NCBI RefSeq assembly: GCF_013087515.1
Contig: NZ_JABFCN010000058.1
Coordinates: forward strand, 1 to 64,000
Direction of reading: 5' to 3'
Origin: Rhizobium sophorae
Lineage (GTDB): Bacteria > Pseudomonadota > Alphaproteobacteria > Rhizobiales > Rhizobiaceae
Length of the DNA: 64,000 bases
A program made the translations under genes and the position numbers. This document shows, piece after piece, positions 9,107 to 17,262 of the stretch; position 1 is the first letter of the stretch; each line of letters opens with the position of its first letter. The notes beneath the pieces are model-generated. The model was given only the letters and a program-made list of their open reading frames with translations, was not told the origin of the DNA and did no database searches.

Positions 9107-10234
9107 TTATAGATTGCGGGCAATCACCATGCGCTGAACGTCGCTCGTTCCTTCATAGATCTGGCAGATGCGCACGTCGCGGTAGATGCGCTCGACCGGA
9201 TAGTCGGCCATGTAGCCATAACCTCCATGGACCTGGATCGCGTCGGAGCAGACGCGCTCGGCCATCTCGGAGGCAAAGAGCTTCGCCATCGAGGCTTCCG
9301 ACAGGCAGGGCAGCCCGGCCTCTCTGAGCGAGGCGGCGTGAAAGACGAGCTGCCGCGCCGCCTCGATCTGCACCCCCATATCGGCAAGGCGGAAGGCAAC
9401 GGCCTGATGTTCAAAAATCGGCTTGCCGAAGGCCGTACGCTCGCGGGCGTAGTCGCGCGCCGCCTCGAATGCCGCCCGCGCCATGCCGACCGCCTGCGCC
9501 GCTATGCCGATCCGCCCGCCCTCGAGATTGGCGAGCGCGATGCGGTAACCTTCGCCTTCCGCACCGAGCCTCAGCTCGGCCGGGATGCGCATGTTGTTGA
9601 AGGCGATCTGACAGGTATCGGTGGAATGCAGTCCGAGCTTTTCCTCGACGCGGATCACTTCATAGCCCGGCGTATTCGTCGGAACGATGAAGGCGGTAAT
9701 GCCTTTCTTGCCAGCGTCCGGATCGGTGACGGCAAAGACGATGATGACATCGCCGTTTTTTCCCGAGGTGATGAATTGCTTGGAGCCGTCGAGCACATAG
9801 TGGTCACCGTCACGCCGCGCCCGGGTCTTCAGGTTCGAGGCATCGGATCCGGCCTGCGGCTCGGTCAGCGCAAAGCCGCCAAACCATTCGCCGCTCGCAA
9901 GTTTCGGCAGGAAGCGCTGCCGCTGCTCCTCGGTGCCGAATTTCAGGATCGGCACGCAGCCGACGGAACTGTGTACGCTCATAATCGTCGAACAGGGTCC
10001 GTCGCCGGCGGCAATCTCCTCCAGTGCGGCAGCATAAGCGACAACACCGGTATCCGAGCCGCCATAGGCTTCCGGCACCAGCATGCCGAGCAGCCCGAGT
10101 TCACCCATTTCCTTCAATTCCTCGCGCGGGAAGAGATGCTCCCGGTCGCGTTTGGCTGCCCCCGGCGCCAGCCGGTCGCGGGCAAAATCGCGGGCGAGAT
10201 CTGAGATCTGCTGCTGGAGGTCGGAAAGGATCAT
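9107..10234 (-). CDS. Acyl-CoA dehydrogenase, short/branched-chain type
   Basis: This 375-aa FAD enzyme introduces the alpha-beta double bond into an acyl-CoA. It shows FALTEPQAGSDASN (FAD binding), the family signature region around YARERTAFGKPI, and the catalytic glutamate in the C-terminal IYEGTSDVQR, the position used by short- and medium-chain enzymes rather than by isovaleryl-CoA dehydrogenase. Next to BCKDH, a thiolase and an HSD10-like SDR, the probable substrate is 2-methylbutanoyl-CoA from isoleucine, with isobutyryl-CoA from valine as the alternative. It lies 15 bases after the thiolase gene in the same operon. Confidence 0.9.
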   Translation of the reverse strand: MILSDLQQQISDLARDFARDRLAPGAAKRDREHLFPREELKEMGELGLLGMLVPEAYGGSDTGVVAYAAALEEIAAGDGPCSTIMSVHSSVGCVPILKFGTEEQRQRFLPKLASGEWFGGFALTEPQAGSDASNLKTRARRDGDHYVLDGSKQFITSGKNGDVIIVFAVTDPDAGKKGITAFIVPTNTPGYEVIRVEEKLGLHSTDTCQIAFNNMRIPAELRLGAEGEGYRIALANLEGGRIGIAAQAVGMARAAFEAARDYARERTAFGKPIFEHQAVAFRLADMGVQIEAARQLVFHAASLREAGLPCLSEASMAKLFASEMAERVCSDAIQVHGGYGYMADYPVERIYRDVRICQIYEGTSDVQRMVIARNL

Positions 10235-10249
10235 CTGTTCTCCCCTCTC

Positions 10250-11437
10250 CTATTGCCGTTCGATGGCAACGGCGGTCGCCTCGCCGCCGCCGATGCAGAG
10301 CGCGGCCATGCCGCGCTTCAGACCGTGTCGCTCCAGTGCTGCAAGCAACGTCACCAGGATCCGGGCTCCCGAGGCGCCGATCGGATGGCCGAGCGCGCAG
10401 GCGCCGCCATGCACGTTCACTTTTTCATGCGGCAGGTTGAGATCGCGCATCGCCGCCATGGCGACGACGGCGAAAGCCTCGTTGATTTCGAAAAGATCGA
10501 CCTCCGACAACGATAAGCCGGTGCGATCGGACAGTTTCTGCAACGCACCGATCGGTGCAGTGGCGAAAAGATTGGGCGCCTGCGAATGCGTGGCATGGCC
10601 AAGGATGGTGGCAAGCGGCTTCAGGCCGCGATGCTCCGCCTCGGTGCGGCGCATCAGCACCAGGGCTGCCGCACCATCGGAGATCGAGCTGGAATTGGCG
10701 GCGGTCACCGTACCACCGTCGCGGAAGGCGGGCTTCAGCGTCGGGATCTTGTCGAGCTTCGCCTTTCCGGGCTGTTCGTCGCGGCTCGCCACCTGCTCGG
10801 TCTTGCCGGATTTCACCGTGACCGGCACGATCTCGCTTTCGAAACAGCCCTCAGCAATCGCCTTCTGCGCCCGCGTCAGCGAGGCGATGGCGTAGGCATC
10901 CTGCGCCTCGCGCGTGAACTGATAGGCCTCGGCGCAATCCTCCGCGAAGCTGCCCATCAAGCGCCCCTTGTCATAAGCATCCTCCAACCCGTCGAGGAAC
11001 ATGTGATCCACGACACGCCCATGGCCGAGCCTGTAGCCGCCACGGGCCTTGTCAAGGAGATAGGGCGCATTGGTCATGCTTTCCATGCCACCTGCAACCG
11101 CCACCGAGGCGCTGCCGGCGGCGATCAGGTCATGCGCCATCATGACGGCCTTCATGCCTGAGCCGCACATCTTGTTGACGGTGCTTGCCGCGGTGGCGAA
11201 GGGCAGGCCGGCATGGATCGCCGCCTGGCGCGCCGGCGCCTGCCCCTGTCCCGCCGGCAGCACGCAGCCGAAGACGACCTCCTCGATCGCCTCGGCTTCG
11301 ACGCGGCTCCGCTGCAGTGCCGCGCGGATCACCGTTGCTCCCAGCTCCGGCGCTGTCGCCTCCTTCAGCTCTCCCTGAAAGCTGCCGATCGGGGTGCGCG
11401 CCGCACCAACGATCACGATGGGATCCTGCAAAACCAT
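10250..11437 (-). CDS. Acetyl-CoA C-acyltransferase (thiolase II)
   Basis: This 395-aa degradative or biosynthetic-type thiolase has all three active-site motifs: the nucleophilic cysteine in NKMCGSG (C91), the histidine in GGACALGHPIGASG, and the C-terminal cysteine in LCIGGGEA. In this operon it would cleave 2-methylacetoacetyl-CoA into acetyl-CoA and propionyl-CoA, the last step of isoleucine breakdown. Acetoacetyl-CoA is also a plausible substrate for the same fold. It is placed between the SDR and the acyl-CoA dehydrogenase. Confidence 0.92.
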   Translation of the reverse strand: MVLQDPIVIVGAARTPIGSFQGELKEATAPELGATVIRAALQRSRVEAEAIEEVVFGCVLPAGQGQAPARQAAIHAGLPFATAASTVNKMCGSGMKAVMMAHDLIAAGSASVAVAGGMESMTNAPYLLDKARGGYRLGHGRVVDHMFLDGLEDAYDKGRLMGSFAEDCAEAYQFTREAQDAYAIASLTRAQKAIAEGCFESEIVPVTVKSGKTEQVASRDEQPGKAKLDKIPTLKPAFRDGGTVTAANSSSISDGAAALVLMRRTEAEHRGLKPLATILGHATHSQAPNLFATAPIGALQKLSDRTGLSLSEVDLFEINEAFAVVAMAAMRDLNLPHEKVNVHGGACALGHPIGASGARILVTLLAALERHGLKRGMAALCIGGGEATAVAIERQ

Positions 11438-11460
11438 CTTTCCTCCTTCGGGCGAAGCGC

Positions 11461-12228
11461 TCAGCGCGCGCCCATCCGCAATGCGCCGTCGAGGCGGATG
11501 ACCTCGCCGTTCAGCATGTTGTTTTCGAAGATATGGCGTACCAGCCCGGCAAATTCCGCCGGCCGACCGAGCCGCGGTGGAAAGGGCACGCTCTTGCCGA
11601 GTGCTGCCTGAACCTCGGCCGGCATATCAGCCATCATCGGTGTCTCGAAAATGCCGGGCGCGATCGCGACGACGCGAATGCCGTGACGGGCAAGCTCGCG
11701 GGCGATCGGCAAGGTCATCGCCGCCACCCCGCCCTTGGAGGCGGCATAGGCTGCCTGACCGATCTGGCCATCGAAGGCGGCAACCGAGGCCGTATTGACG
11801 ATGACGCCGCGTTCGCCTTCCGCATCCGGCTCGGTCTTCTGGATTGCGGCGGCGGCAAGCCGGATCATGTTGAATGTGCCGATGAGATTGATGCTCACCG
11901 TACGGTCAAAACTCTCCAGCCGGTGCGGCCCGTCGCGGCCGATCACCTTTTCGGCCGGCGCCACGCCCGCGCAATTCACCAATCCGCGCAAGCCGCCGAA
12001 GGCTTCGACAGCAGCGGCAACCACCGCCGCCCCCTGCTCGGCATCGGTCACATCGGCCTTGACGAAGCAGGCATCGCGTCCGAATTCCCGGGTGATTTCT
12101 TCGCCCGCTTGCGTATTGAGATCGGCGATCGTGACGCGCCCGCCGGCTTCTACAAGCGCGCGCACTGTTGCCGCACCCAAGCCGGAGCCGCCGCCGGTCA
12201 CGATGAAACTTGCTCCACGGATCAGCAT
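11461..12228 (-). CDS. SDR-family 3-hydroxyacyl-CoA dehydrogenase (HSD10-like)
   Basis: This 255-aa short-chain dehydrogenase has TGGGSGLG for cofactor binding, NCAGVAP, and the catalytic YAASKGG. Its C-terminal part (FPPRLGRPAEFAGLV, NGEVIRLDGALRM) is typical of type II 3-hydroxyacyl-CoA dehydrogenases, which oxidise 2-methyl-3-hydroxybutyryl-CoA with NAD+. The start at 12228 has a GGAGGAAGAG site upstream; a longer open frame to 12297 has none. It is the first gene of the isoleucine-type operon and faces a divergent AraC regulator 132 bases away. Confidence 0.9.
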   Translation of the reverse strand: MLIRGASFIVTGGGSGLGAATVRALVEAGGRVTIADLNTQAGEEITREFGRDACFVKADVTDAEQGAAVVAAAVEAFGGLRGLVNCAGVAPAEKVIGRDGPHRLESFDRTVSINLIGTFNMIRLAAAAIQKTEPDAEGERGVIVNTASVAAFDGQIGQAAYAASKGGVAAMTLPIARELARHGIRVVAIAPGIFETPMMADMPAEVQAALGKSVPFPPRLGRPAEFAGLVRHIFENNMLNGEVIRLDGALRMGAR

Positions 12229-12360
12229 GAATCTCTTCCTCCTGTCGGCCGCACCCCCTCCAAGCGCAACCGACGGATACGATTCTATTCGCTCCACCTA
12301 TTGCAAGCGATGACAGAACTGCCCCATTATTTCAGCCAGTTTTGCCATAGCGAGGATAGA

Positions 12361-13377
12361 ATGGCCGAGATCGAGCGACGCATGATCGCGCCGGGCTTCG
12401 TGGAGGAGGCACTCGACAGCCTGCGGCGGCTCGGCAAGCCTTCGGCGCCGATCCTTTCCCGCGTCGGTCTGGCATCCCCCGTCGATCAGCCGGTTTCGGC
12501 AGAGACCTATGGCGCGCTCTGGCTGGCGATCGCCGCCGAGCTCGACGATGAATTCTTCGGCATGGGCGCACGGCCGATGCGCAGCGGCAGCTTCACGCTG
12601 CTGTGCCACTCTGTGCTGCATGCGCCGACACTGGGTCATGCGCTCCGCCGGGCGCTACGCTTCCTCGATGTCGTGCTCGACGATCCCCGGGGACGGCTCG
12701 TCATCCGCGACGGTCTGGCCGAGATCGAACTCAGCGACGCCGGCGGCCCACGTTCGGCCTTCGCCTACCGCACCTACTGGATCATCCTGCACGGCATCAT
12801 CTGCTGGCTGGTCGGCCGGCGCATTCCGATCCGGCTCGTCGATTTCCGCTGCGCGGAACCCAAACAAGGCGCCGACTACCGGCTCTTCTTCGGCGCCCCG
12901 GTGCGTTTCTCGCAAACCATCAGCCGGCTCGGCTTCGACAGCGCCTTGCTCGACCTGCCGGTGGCGCGTAGCGAACAGGCGCTCAAACAGTTCCTGCGCG
13001 GCGCGCCCGCCAATATTCTGGTGCGCTATCGCTATGATGCCGGCATCGCCGCCACTGTGCGCCGGCGCTTGAGCCAGGCAACACCTGCCATGTGGCGGAG
13101 CTTCGCCGAGCTCGCCGCCGACATGCGCATGCCGCCCTCGACGCTGCGCCACCGCCTGCACGACGAGGGACAAAGCTATGCCGCCATCAAGGACGACATC
13201 CGTCGCGACCTCGCCGTCGAACTGCTGCTGAACACATCGAAGACCATCGGAGAGATTGCCGTGCAGCTCGGCTATTCCGAGCCGAGCGCCTTCTTCCGGG
13301 CCTTCCGGAAATGGATGGGCAAGAGCCCCGAGGTTTTTCGCCGGGAGGAAGCAGGGTCGCTGGGCGACGCTAGGTAG
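12361..13377 (+). CDS. AraC-family transcriptional regulator (Arabinose_bd N-terminal type)
   Basis: This is a 338-aa regulator with an N-terminal effector domain of the OruR/ArgR-like Arabinose_bd type and a C-terminal double helix-turn-helix: MRMPPSTLRHRLHDEGQSYA is the first helix pair, and IGEIAVQLGYSEPSAFFRAF with WMGKSPEVFR the second. The ATG at 12361 follows GAGGA by 4 bases. An upstream in-frame ATG at 12310 lacks a ribosome site. It is divergent from the operon starting with the HSD10-like SDR and is the obvious candidate for its activator, probably responding to a branched-chain intermediate. That link is inferred from position. Confidence 0.88.
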   Translation: MAEIERRMIAPGFVEEALDSLRRLGKPSAPILSRVGLASPVDQPVSAETYGALWLAIAAELDDEFFGMGARPMRSGSFTLLCHSVLHAPTLGHALRRALRFLDVVLDDPRGRLVIRDGLAEIELSDAGGPRSAFAYRTYWIILHGIICWLVGRRIPIRLVDFRCAEPKQGADYRLFFGAPVRFSQTISRLGFDSALLDLPVARSEQALKQFLRGAPANILVRYRYDAGIAATVRRRLSQATPAMWRSFAELAADMRMPPSTLRHRLHDEGQSYAAIKDDIRRDLAVELLLNTSKTIGEIAVQLGYSEPSAFFRAFRKWMGKSPEVFRREEAGSLGDAR

Positions 13378-13432
13378 GCCAAGCTTGCTCCCTCTTCTCC
13401 CCAGCGGGGCTATCAGATTCACACATCATCGA

Positions 13433-13600
13433 AAGCGTTGAGGAGGAGGATACGCCGCGCTTGGCGGCCTGGAACTGTTGCCAGCCGTCGAGCATGACGA
13501 TCGGGCCTGGCTTGCCGTAGTAGCCGGTCCACCCGCCGAGGCGGGCGCAGACCCAGGCGGATAGGAGCCCGGTTGCCGCCGAGCTTGCGCACCCGCATTC
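13433..13600 (-). pseudogene. C-terminal remnant of a transposase (IS4-family-like)
   Basis: The minus frame encodes SAWVCARLGGWTGYYGKPGP followed by IVMLDGWQQFQAAKRG. I recognise this as the conserved C-terminal end of an IS4-type transposase. Nothing upstream in this frame continues the similarity, and possible earlier pieces appear only in other frames, so the element is truncated and frameshifted. No terminal repeats are visible. It marks past insertion between the bkd and leucine gene clusters. The family assignment is from memory and should be read as probable. Confidence 0.5.
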
Positions 13601-13978
13601 CCTGGCCGGCAGTCGCAACAAGGCGCCCCAGCAAGCGAGACTGTGTGGATAGAATGGTACCGGCGGTCGTGGCGTGAGGAGGCCGTTCGCTAACACACAA
13701 AGGCAATCTCATCCATCTCGGCTGAGCGCCCGCAGAAGTTAAATTATCGGAGATCGTCCGCGTTCGTCGTCCAGATCCGCAGGGATGATCTCGATCAGCG
13801 GGTCAGCCCCCCCGCAGAATGGTCGCGTGAAAGCTGAAATCGCTCCGCGCGGTCCGACCGGACGCGCGGAGCGAAAGCGGGAAACAACCAGGCTACATTG
13901 ACTGACCCCGAGGCGGCAGGTTCTGTTGCCAGGGCTTGCACCCGATCAAGTGGTCAGCGAATTGAGTCTCGGCCTGAC
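13601..13978. other. Gene-poor stretch with insertion-sequence debris
   Basis: No complete gene is supported here. On the minus strand a short frame ending near 13739 reads ADPLIEIIPADLDDERG before its stop, which may be the tail of a lost accessory gene. The strong hairpin at 13841-13873 lies inside. Short open frames on the plus strand look like chance products of GC-rich DNA. Confidence 0.5.
13841..13873. repeat. Long GC-rich inverted repeat (hairpin)
   Basis: Arms CGCTCCGCGCG (13841-13851) and CGCGCGGAGCG (13863-13873) are perfect complements. The inner TCCG and CGGA can extend the stem past one bulged G, leaving almost no loop. There is no T-run after it, so it is not a standard intrinsic terminator. 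It lies in transposon debris and may be a recombination or transposon-end relic. Confidence 0.7.
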
Positions 13979-14719
13979 TTAAGCATTTGCGCCTCCGTCT
14001 ACGGTAACGGTTGTACCGGTGATCATATTTGCGCCGGGGCTTGCCAGAAATGCAACAACACCCGCGATTTCGCGGGGGTCCGCAAAGCGCCCGATTGATG
14101 ACAGGCTCCGTTGGAAATCAGCGGTCGCGCCGTCTGCCGGATTTGCCTCGGTATCGGTCGATCCGGGCGAGATCAGGTTGACCGTAATGCCTTGTGGCCC
14201 AAGTTCTCGCGACAGGCCGCGTGTGAACGAGTGCAATGCCGATTTCGACATCGCGTAGGCTGTCACACCCGGAAAAGGAACGCGGTCGCCGAGAGCGGAT
14301 CCGATCGAGATGATACGCCCACCCTTGGAAAAGTGCGGAATAGCCGCTTTTGAAAAAGCGACAGGCGCGCGCACGTTGATATCCATGAGGGCCTGAAATT
14401 GCGTCAGATCGAGGTCGGCGATTGGTCCGGCCAGTCCGATGGCCGCACTATTCACCAAAATGTCGAGGCCACCGAGCTTTTCGACAGTCTCAGTCACGGC
14501 CCGCTTGGCAGCGTCTGGATCGGCACTGTCGGCCTGCACGGCCAGCGCACGGCGCCCCAGCTTTTCGATCGAAGACACGATGCCGTCCGCTCGCTCCGGC
14601 GACTTGTTGTATGTAATTGCCACGTCTGCGCCCTTCTCGGCCAACACCAGCGCGATCGCGGCGCCGATCCCCCGAGACCCTCCGGTAACAAGAGCGCGCT
14701 TCCCCATAAGATCAGCCAT
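13979..14719 (-). CDS. SDR-family oxidoreductase (FabG-like)
   Basis: This 246-aa classical short-chain dehydrogenase shows TGGSRGIG for NAD(P) binding, LVNSAA, the catalytic SxxxYxxxK in YAMSKSAL, and PGSTDTEANP as the loop after the active site. The ITYNKS sequence after the second strand suggests NADP preference. AAAGGA lies 7 bases before the ATG at 14719. It is divergent from an AraC regulator 163 bases away, a common regulator/oxidoreductase pairing. The substrate is unknown, and the gene is not obviously part of amino acid catabolism. Confidence 0.88.
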   Translation of the reverse strand: MADLMGKRALVTGGSRGIGAAIALVLAEKGADVAITYNKSPERADGIVSSIEKLGRRALAVQADSADPDAAKRAVTETVEKLGGLDILVNSAAIGLAGPIADLDLTQFQALMDINVRAPVAFSKAAIPHFSKGGRIISIGSALGDRVPFPGVTAYAMSKSALHSFTRGLSRELGPQGITVNLISPGSTDTEANPADGATADFQRSLSSIGRFADPREIAGVVAFLASPGANMITGTTVTVDGGANA

Positions 14720-14882
14720 TTTACATCCTTTTGCTTCATGTTTCGGAGGCCCACTTTCGGGCCCGGGAAGGTCGTCATTTCCGCTCCCCTCCGCCCTTTA
14801 GATAAGCGGTCACGAGAAAATCAACATCTCCGATCCCACCTCATGCTTGCCTGATCCTTCCAAATTTGTCATATCGTCGTCA

Positions 14883-15764
14883 ATGAACATCTCCGAGAAC
14901 GTGACAGGTCGCCTGCTGGACGACGTCGCTCCTGTTGTTGCCGGCCGTACGGGAACTGTCGGGATTGCGACACCTGTCCCACGTCTGACGGTCTGGACGA
15001 GTACGGTCCCGACTTTACCGACGCCAGCCGTGTTCGAACCCATGTTTTACGCAGTCCTGCGTGGGACAAAAGTATTAATCATGGGCGCCAATCGCTTCGA
15101 ACTGTCGGCTGGCATGTGCGCGGCATCATCCTTTGGTCTGCCATTTATCCATCAGTTCACCGACGCCACGCCCGATCTGCCTTACGTCGCGATCAGCCTT
15201 CATCTTGATACGACTATGCTTACGCGCGTCATGCTCAATATGCCCAAACGCGACGACCGCTGGACCTGCGCGGTAGCGGCGGGAGAACTGAACGGCCTGG
15301 TCGGCGAGCCACTGGCTCGGCTTGTTGGGCTTTTGAACTCTCCGGACGATATCGGCATGCTTGCGCCGCATTATGAGACTGAACTCTACTACCGCCTTTT
15401 CCAGAGTACGATGGGAGATACGCTACGTCAGATCGGTCAGCGAAACGAGCGGTTCCAGCAACTCAAGGCGGCGGCCGATTGGCTTGCTTCCAACCACAAC
15501 GAGCCCATCAATATCCCCGATTTGGCAGCGTCCGCGGGAATGAGTGTCACTTCGTTTCATCGACACTTCAAGGGTGTGACGGGATTCAGCCCGCTTGCTT
15601 TTCAACGCCATATCCGTCTTTTGGAAGCTCGAAAGCTCCTCGCCTCCGGTTCCGCCAACGTGTCGCGTGTTGCTTATGAGGTCGGCTACGTTAGCCCGTC
15701 GCAATTCAGTCGGGAGTACAAGAGCATGTTCGGCAGTCCGCCCGTCGCTGACTTGCAACGGTAA
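14883..15764 (+). CDS. AraC-family transcriptional regulator (AraC_N type)
   Basis: This 293-aa protein has an N-terminal cupin-like AraC_N domain (about 20-170; FYAVLRGTKVLIMGANRFEL) and a C-terminal double helix-turn-helix (NIPDLAASAGMSVTSFHRHF and VSRVAYEVGYVSPSQFSREY). The ATG at 14883 is taken; an in-frame TTG at 14847 would add 12 residues. This regulator subfamily is usually found next to an oxidoreductase it controls, and here the divergent SDR at 13979-14719 is the likely target. The leucine operon 350 bases downstream on the same strand probably has its own promoter. Confidence 0.85.
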   Translation: MNISENVTGRLLDDVAPVVAGRTGTVGIATPVPRLTVWTSTVPTLPTPAVFEPMFYAVLRGTKVLIMGANRFELSAGMCAASSFGLPFIHQFTDATPDLPYVAISLHLDTTMLTRVMLNMPKRDDRWTCAVAAGELNGLVGEPLARLVGLLNSPDDIGMLAPHYETELYYRLFQSTMGDTLRQIGQRNERFQQLKAAADWLASNHNEPINIPDLAASAGMSVTSFHRHFKGVTGFSPLAFQRHIRLLEARKLLASGSANVSRVAYEVGYVSPSQFSREYKSMFGSPPVADLQR

Positions 15765-16116
15765 GCCTTATCAGCCGGGCATCTTTCGGACTCGGATTAC
15801 CCACTGACAACTACACCAAAGCGCACGGCGGCGGGCGGGACTGTCAAGTGGCGTGGCGCGGAAGGTGGGGGATCTTCTCGGGTCTGCTCGCGGACTGGCG
15901 CGGAAGATCTTCCAGCTTCACGGGCCGCTTGGCCGGCCTGGCCGGCGATGTCATGGGGCGGCAGCAGACATGCAGCCGGGAGGGCCTCAGTTCCGGGTGC
16001 GCGAGCAACCGACTGGACAGGCTCGACAAGAATTCGCAAGGCTCTTCGGCCGTATCATTCAAGGGCACTTTGACCCCGCCGCAACCCGCGCTACATATTT
16101 TAGCGGGAGGAGTGCC
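15765..16116. other. Non-coding stretch before the leucine degradation operon
   Basis: No gene is recognised in this 352-base gap. Long frames run through it on both strands but show no family similarity. A GGAAGATCTTCC palindrome lies near 15901. The 3' end should hold the promoter of the ivd operon. Confidence 0.5.
16070..16099 (+). promoter_or_regulatory. Possible sigma-70-type promoter of the ivd operon
   Basis: TTGACC at 16070-16075 could be a -35 element, with CATATT at 16094-16099 as a weak -10 element 18 bases on. The GGGAGGAG ribosome site and ivd start follow immediately, which would give a very short leader. The -10 match is poor, so this is tentative. Confidence 0.3.
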
Positions 16117-17262
16117 ATGTTTGATTTTTCGCTCGGCGAAACCGCGGACGCGATCCGTGAAACGACGGCGCGGTTTGCCGCCGATCATATTGCTCCGCTG
16201 GCCGCGGAGATCGACGAAAGCAACACCTTTCCACGCCAGCTCTGGCCCGAGATGGGTGCGCTCGGCCTGCATGGGATCACGGTCGAAGAAGAATTCGGCG
16301 GCGCCGGTCTCGGCTATCTCGATCATGTCGTCGCCATGGAGGAAGTCTCACGCGCCTCTGCTTCCGTGGGGCTCAGTTACGGCGCCCATTCCAATCTCTG
16401 CGTCAACCAGATCCGCCGCTGGGCCTCGCCGGAACAAAAGCGCCGCTATCTGCCGAAGCTGATCTCCGGCGAACATGTCGGTTCGCTCGCCATGTCGGAG
16501 GTCGACGCCGGTTCCGATGTCGTCTCCATGCGGTTGCGTGCCGAGAAAAAGGGCGACCGCTATATTCTGAACGGCACCAAGTTCTGGATCACCAACGCGC
16601 CGCATGCCGACGTGCTTGTTGTCTATGCCAAGACCGATCCCGCAGCCGGCCCGAAAGGCATTTCCACCTTCATCATCGAAAAGGGTCTGCCGGGCTTCAG
16701 CGTCTCCAAGAAGCTCTCCAAGCTCGGCATGCGCGGCAGCGACACGGCCGAACTGGTCTTCGAGGATTGTGCGGTGCCGGCCGAGGCGCTGATGGGCCGG
16801 GAGGGAGAAGGCGTGAAAATCCTGATGTCCGGCCTCGATTACGAGCGCGCCGTGCTTGCCGCCGGACCGCTCGGCATCATGCAGGCCTGCCTCGACGTCG
16901 TGCTGCCCTATGTGCGCGATCGCAAACAATTCGGCAAAGCGATCGGCGATTTCCAGCTGATGCAGGGCAAGATCGCCGATATGTATGTCGCGCTGAATTC
17001 GGCGCGTGCCTATGTCTATTCCGTCGCCCGGGCCTGCGATGCCGGCCGCGCGACGCGCACGGATGCAGCTGCTGCGATCCTCTTTGCCAGCGAAAATGCC
17101 GTAAAGGTCTCGCTGGAAGCGATCCAGGCGCTCGGCGGCGCCGGCTATACCAAGGAATGGCCGGTCGAACGCTACTTGCGCGACGCCAAGCTCTACGATA
17201 TCGGCGCCGGCACCAACGAGATCCGCCGCTACCTGATCGGCCGGGAGCTCATTGCGTCATGA
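16117..17262 (+). CDS. ivd: Isovaleryl-CoA dehydrogenase
   Basis: This 381-aa acyl-CoA dehydrogenase catalyses the first committed step of leucine breakdown, isovaleryl-CoA to 3-methylcrotonyl-CoA. It has AMSEVDAGSDVVSM for FAD binding. The glutamate in GLDYERAVLAAGPLG is at the position where isovaleryl-CoA dehydrogenases place the catalytic base, unlike the other acyl-CoA dehydrogenase in this window. The start at 16117 follows GGGAGGAG by 4 bases; open frame further upstream is non-coding. Its stop overlaps the mccB start by ATGA, so the genes are translationally coupled. Confidence 0.95.
   Translation: MFDFSLGETADAIRETTARFAADHIAPLAAEIDESNTFPRQLWPEMGALGLHGITVEEEFGGAGLGYLDHVVAMEEVSRASASVGLSYGAHSNLCVNQIRRWASPEQKRRYLPKLISGEHVGSLAMSEVDAGSDVVSMRLRAEKKGDRYILNGTKFWITNAPHADVLVVYAKTDPAAGPKGISTFIIEKGLPGFSVSKKLSKLGMRGSDTAELVFEDCAVPAEALMGREGEGVKILMSGLDYERAVLAAGPLGIMQACLDVVLPYVRDRKQFGKAIGDFQLMQGKIADMYVALNSARAYVYSVARACDAGRATRTDAAAAILFASENAVKVSLEAIQALGGAGYTKEWPVERYLRDAKLYDIGAGTNEIRRYLIGRELIAS

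Noticed and set aside
11185..12360. Upstream open extension of the AraC regulator (to 730 codons)
   Set aside because: It runs antisense through the thiolase and SDR genes; family length and a ribosome site place the start at 12361.
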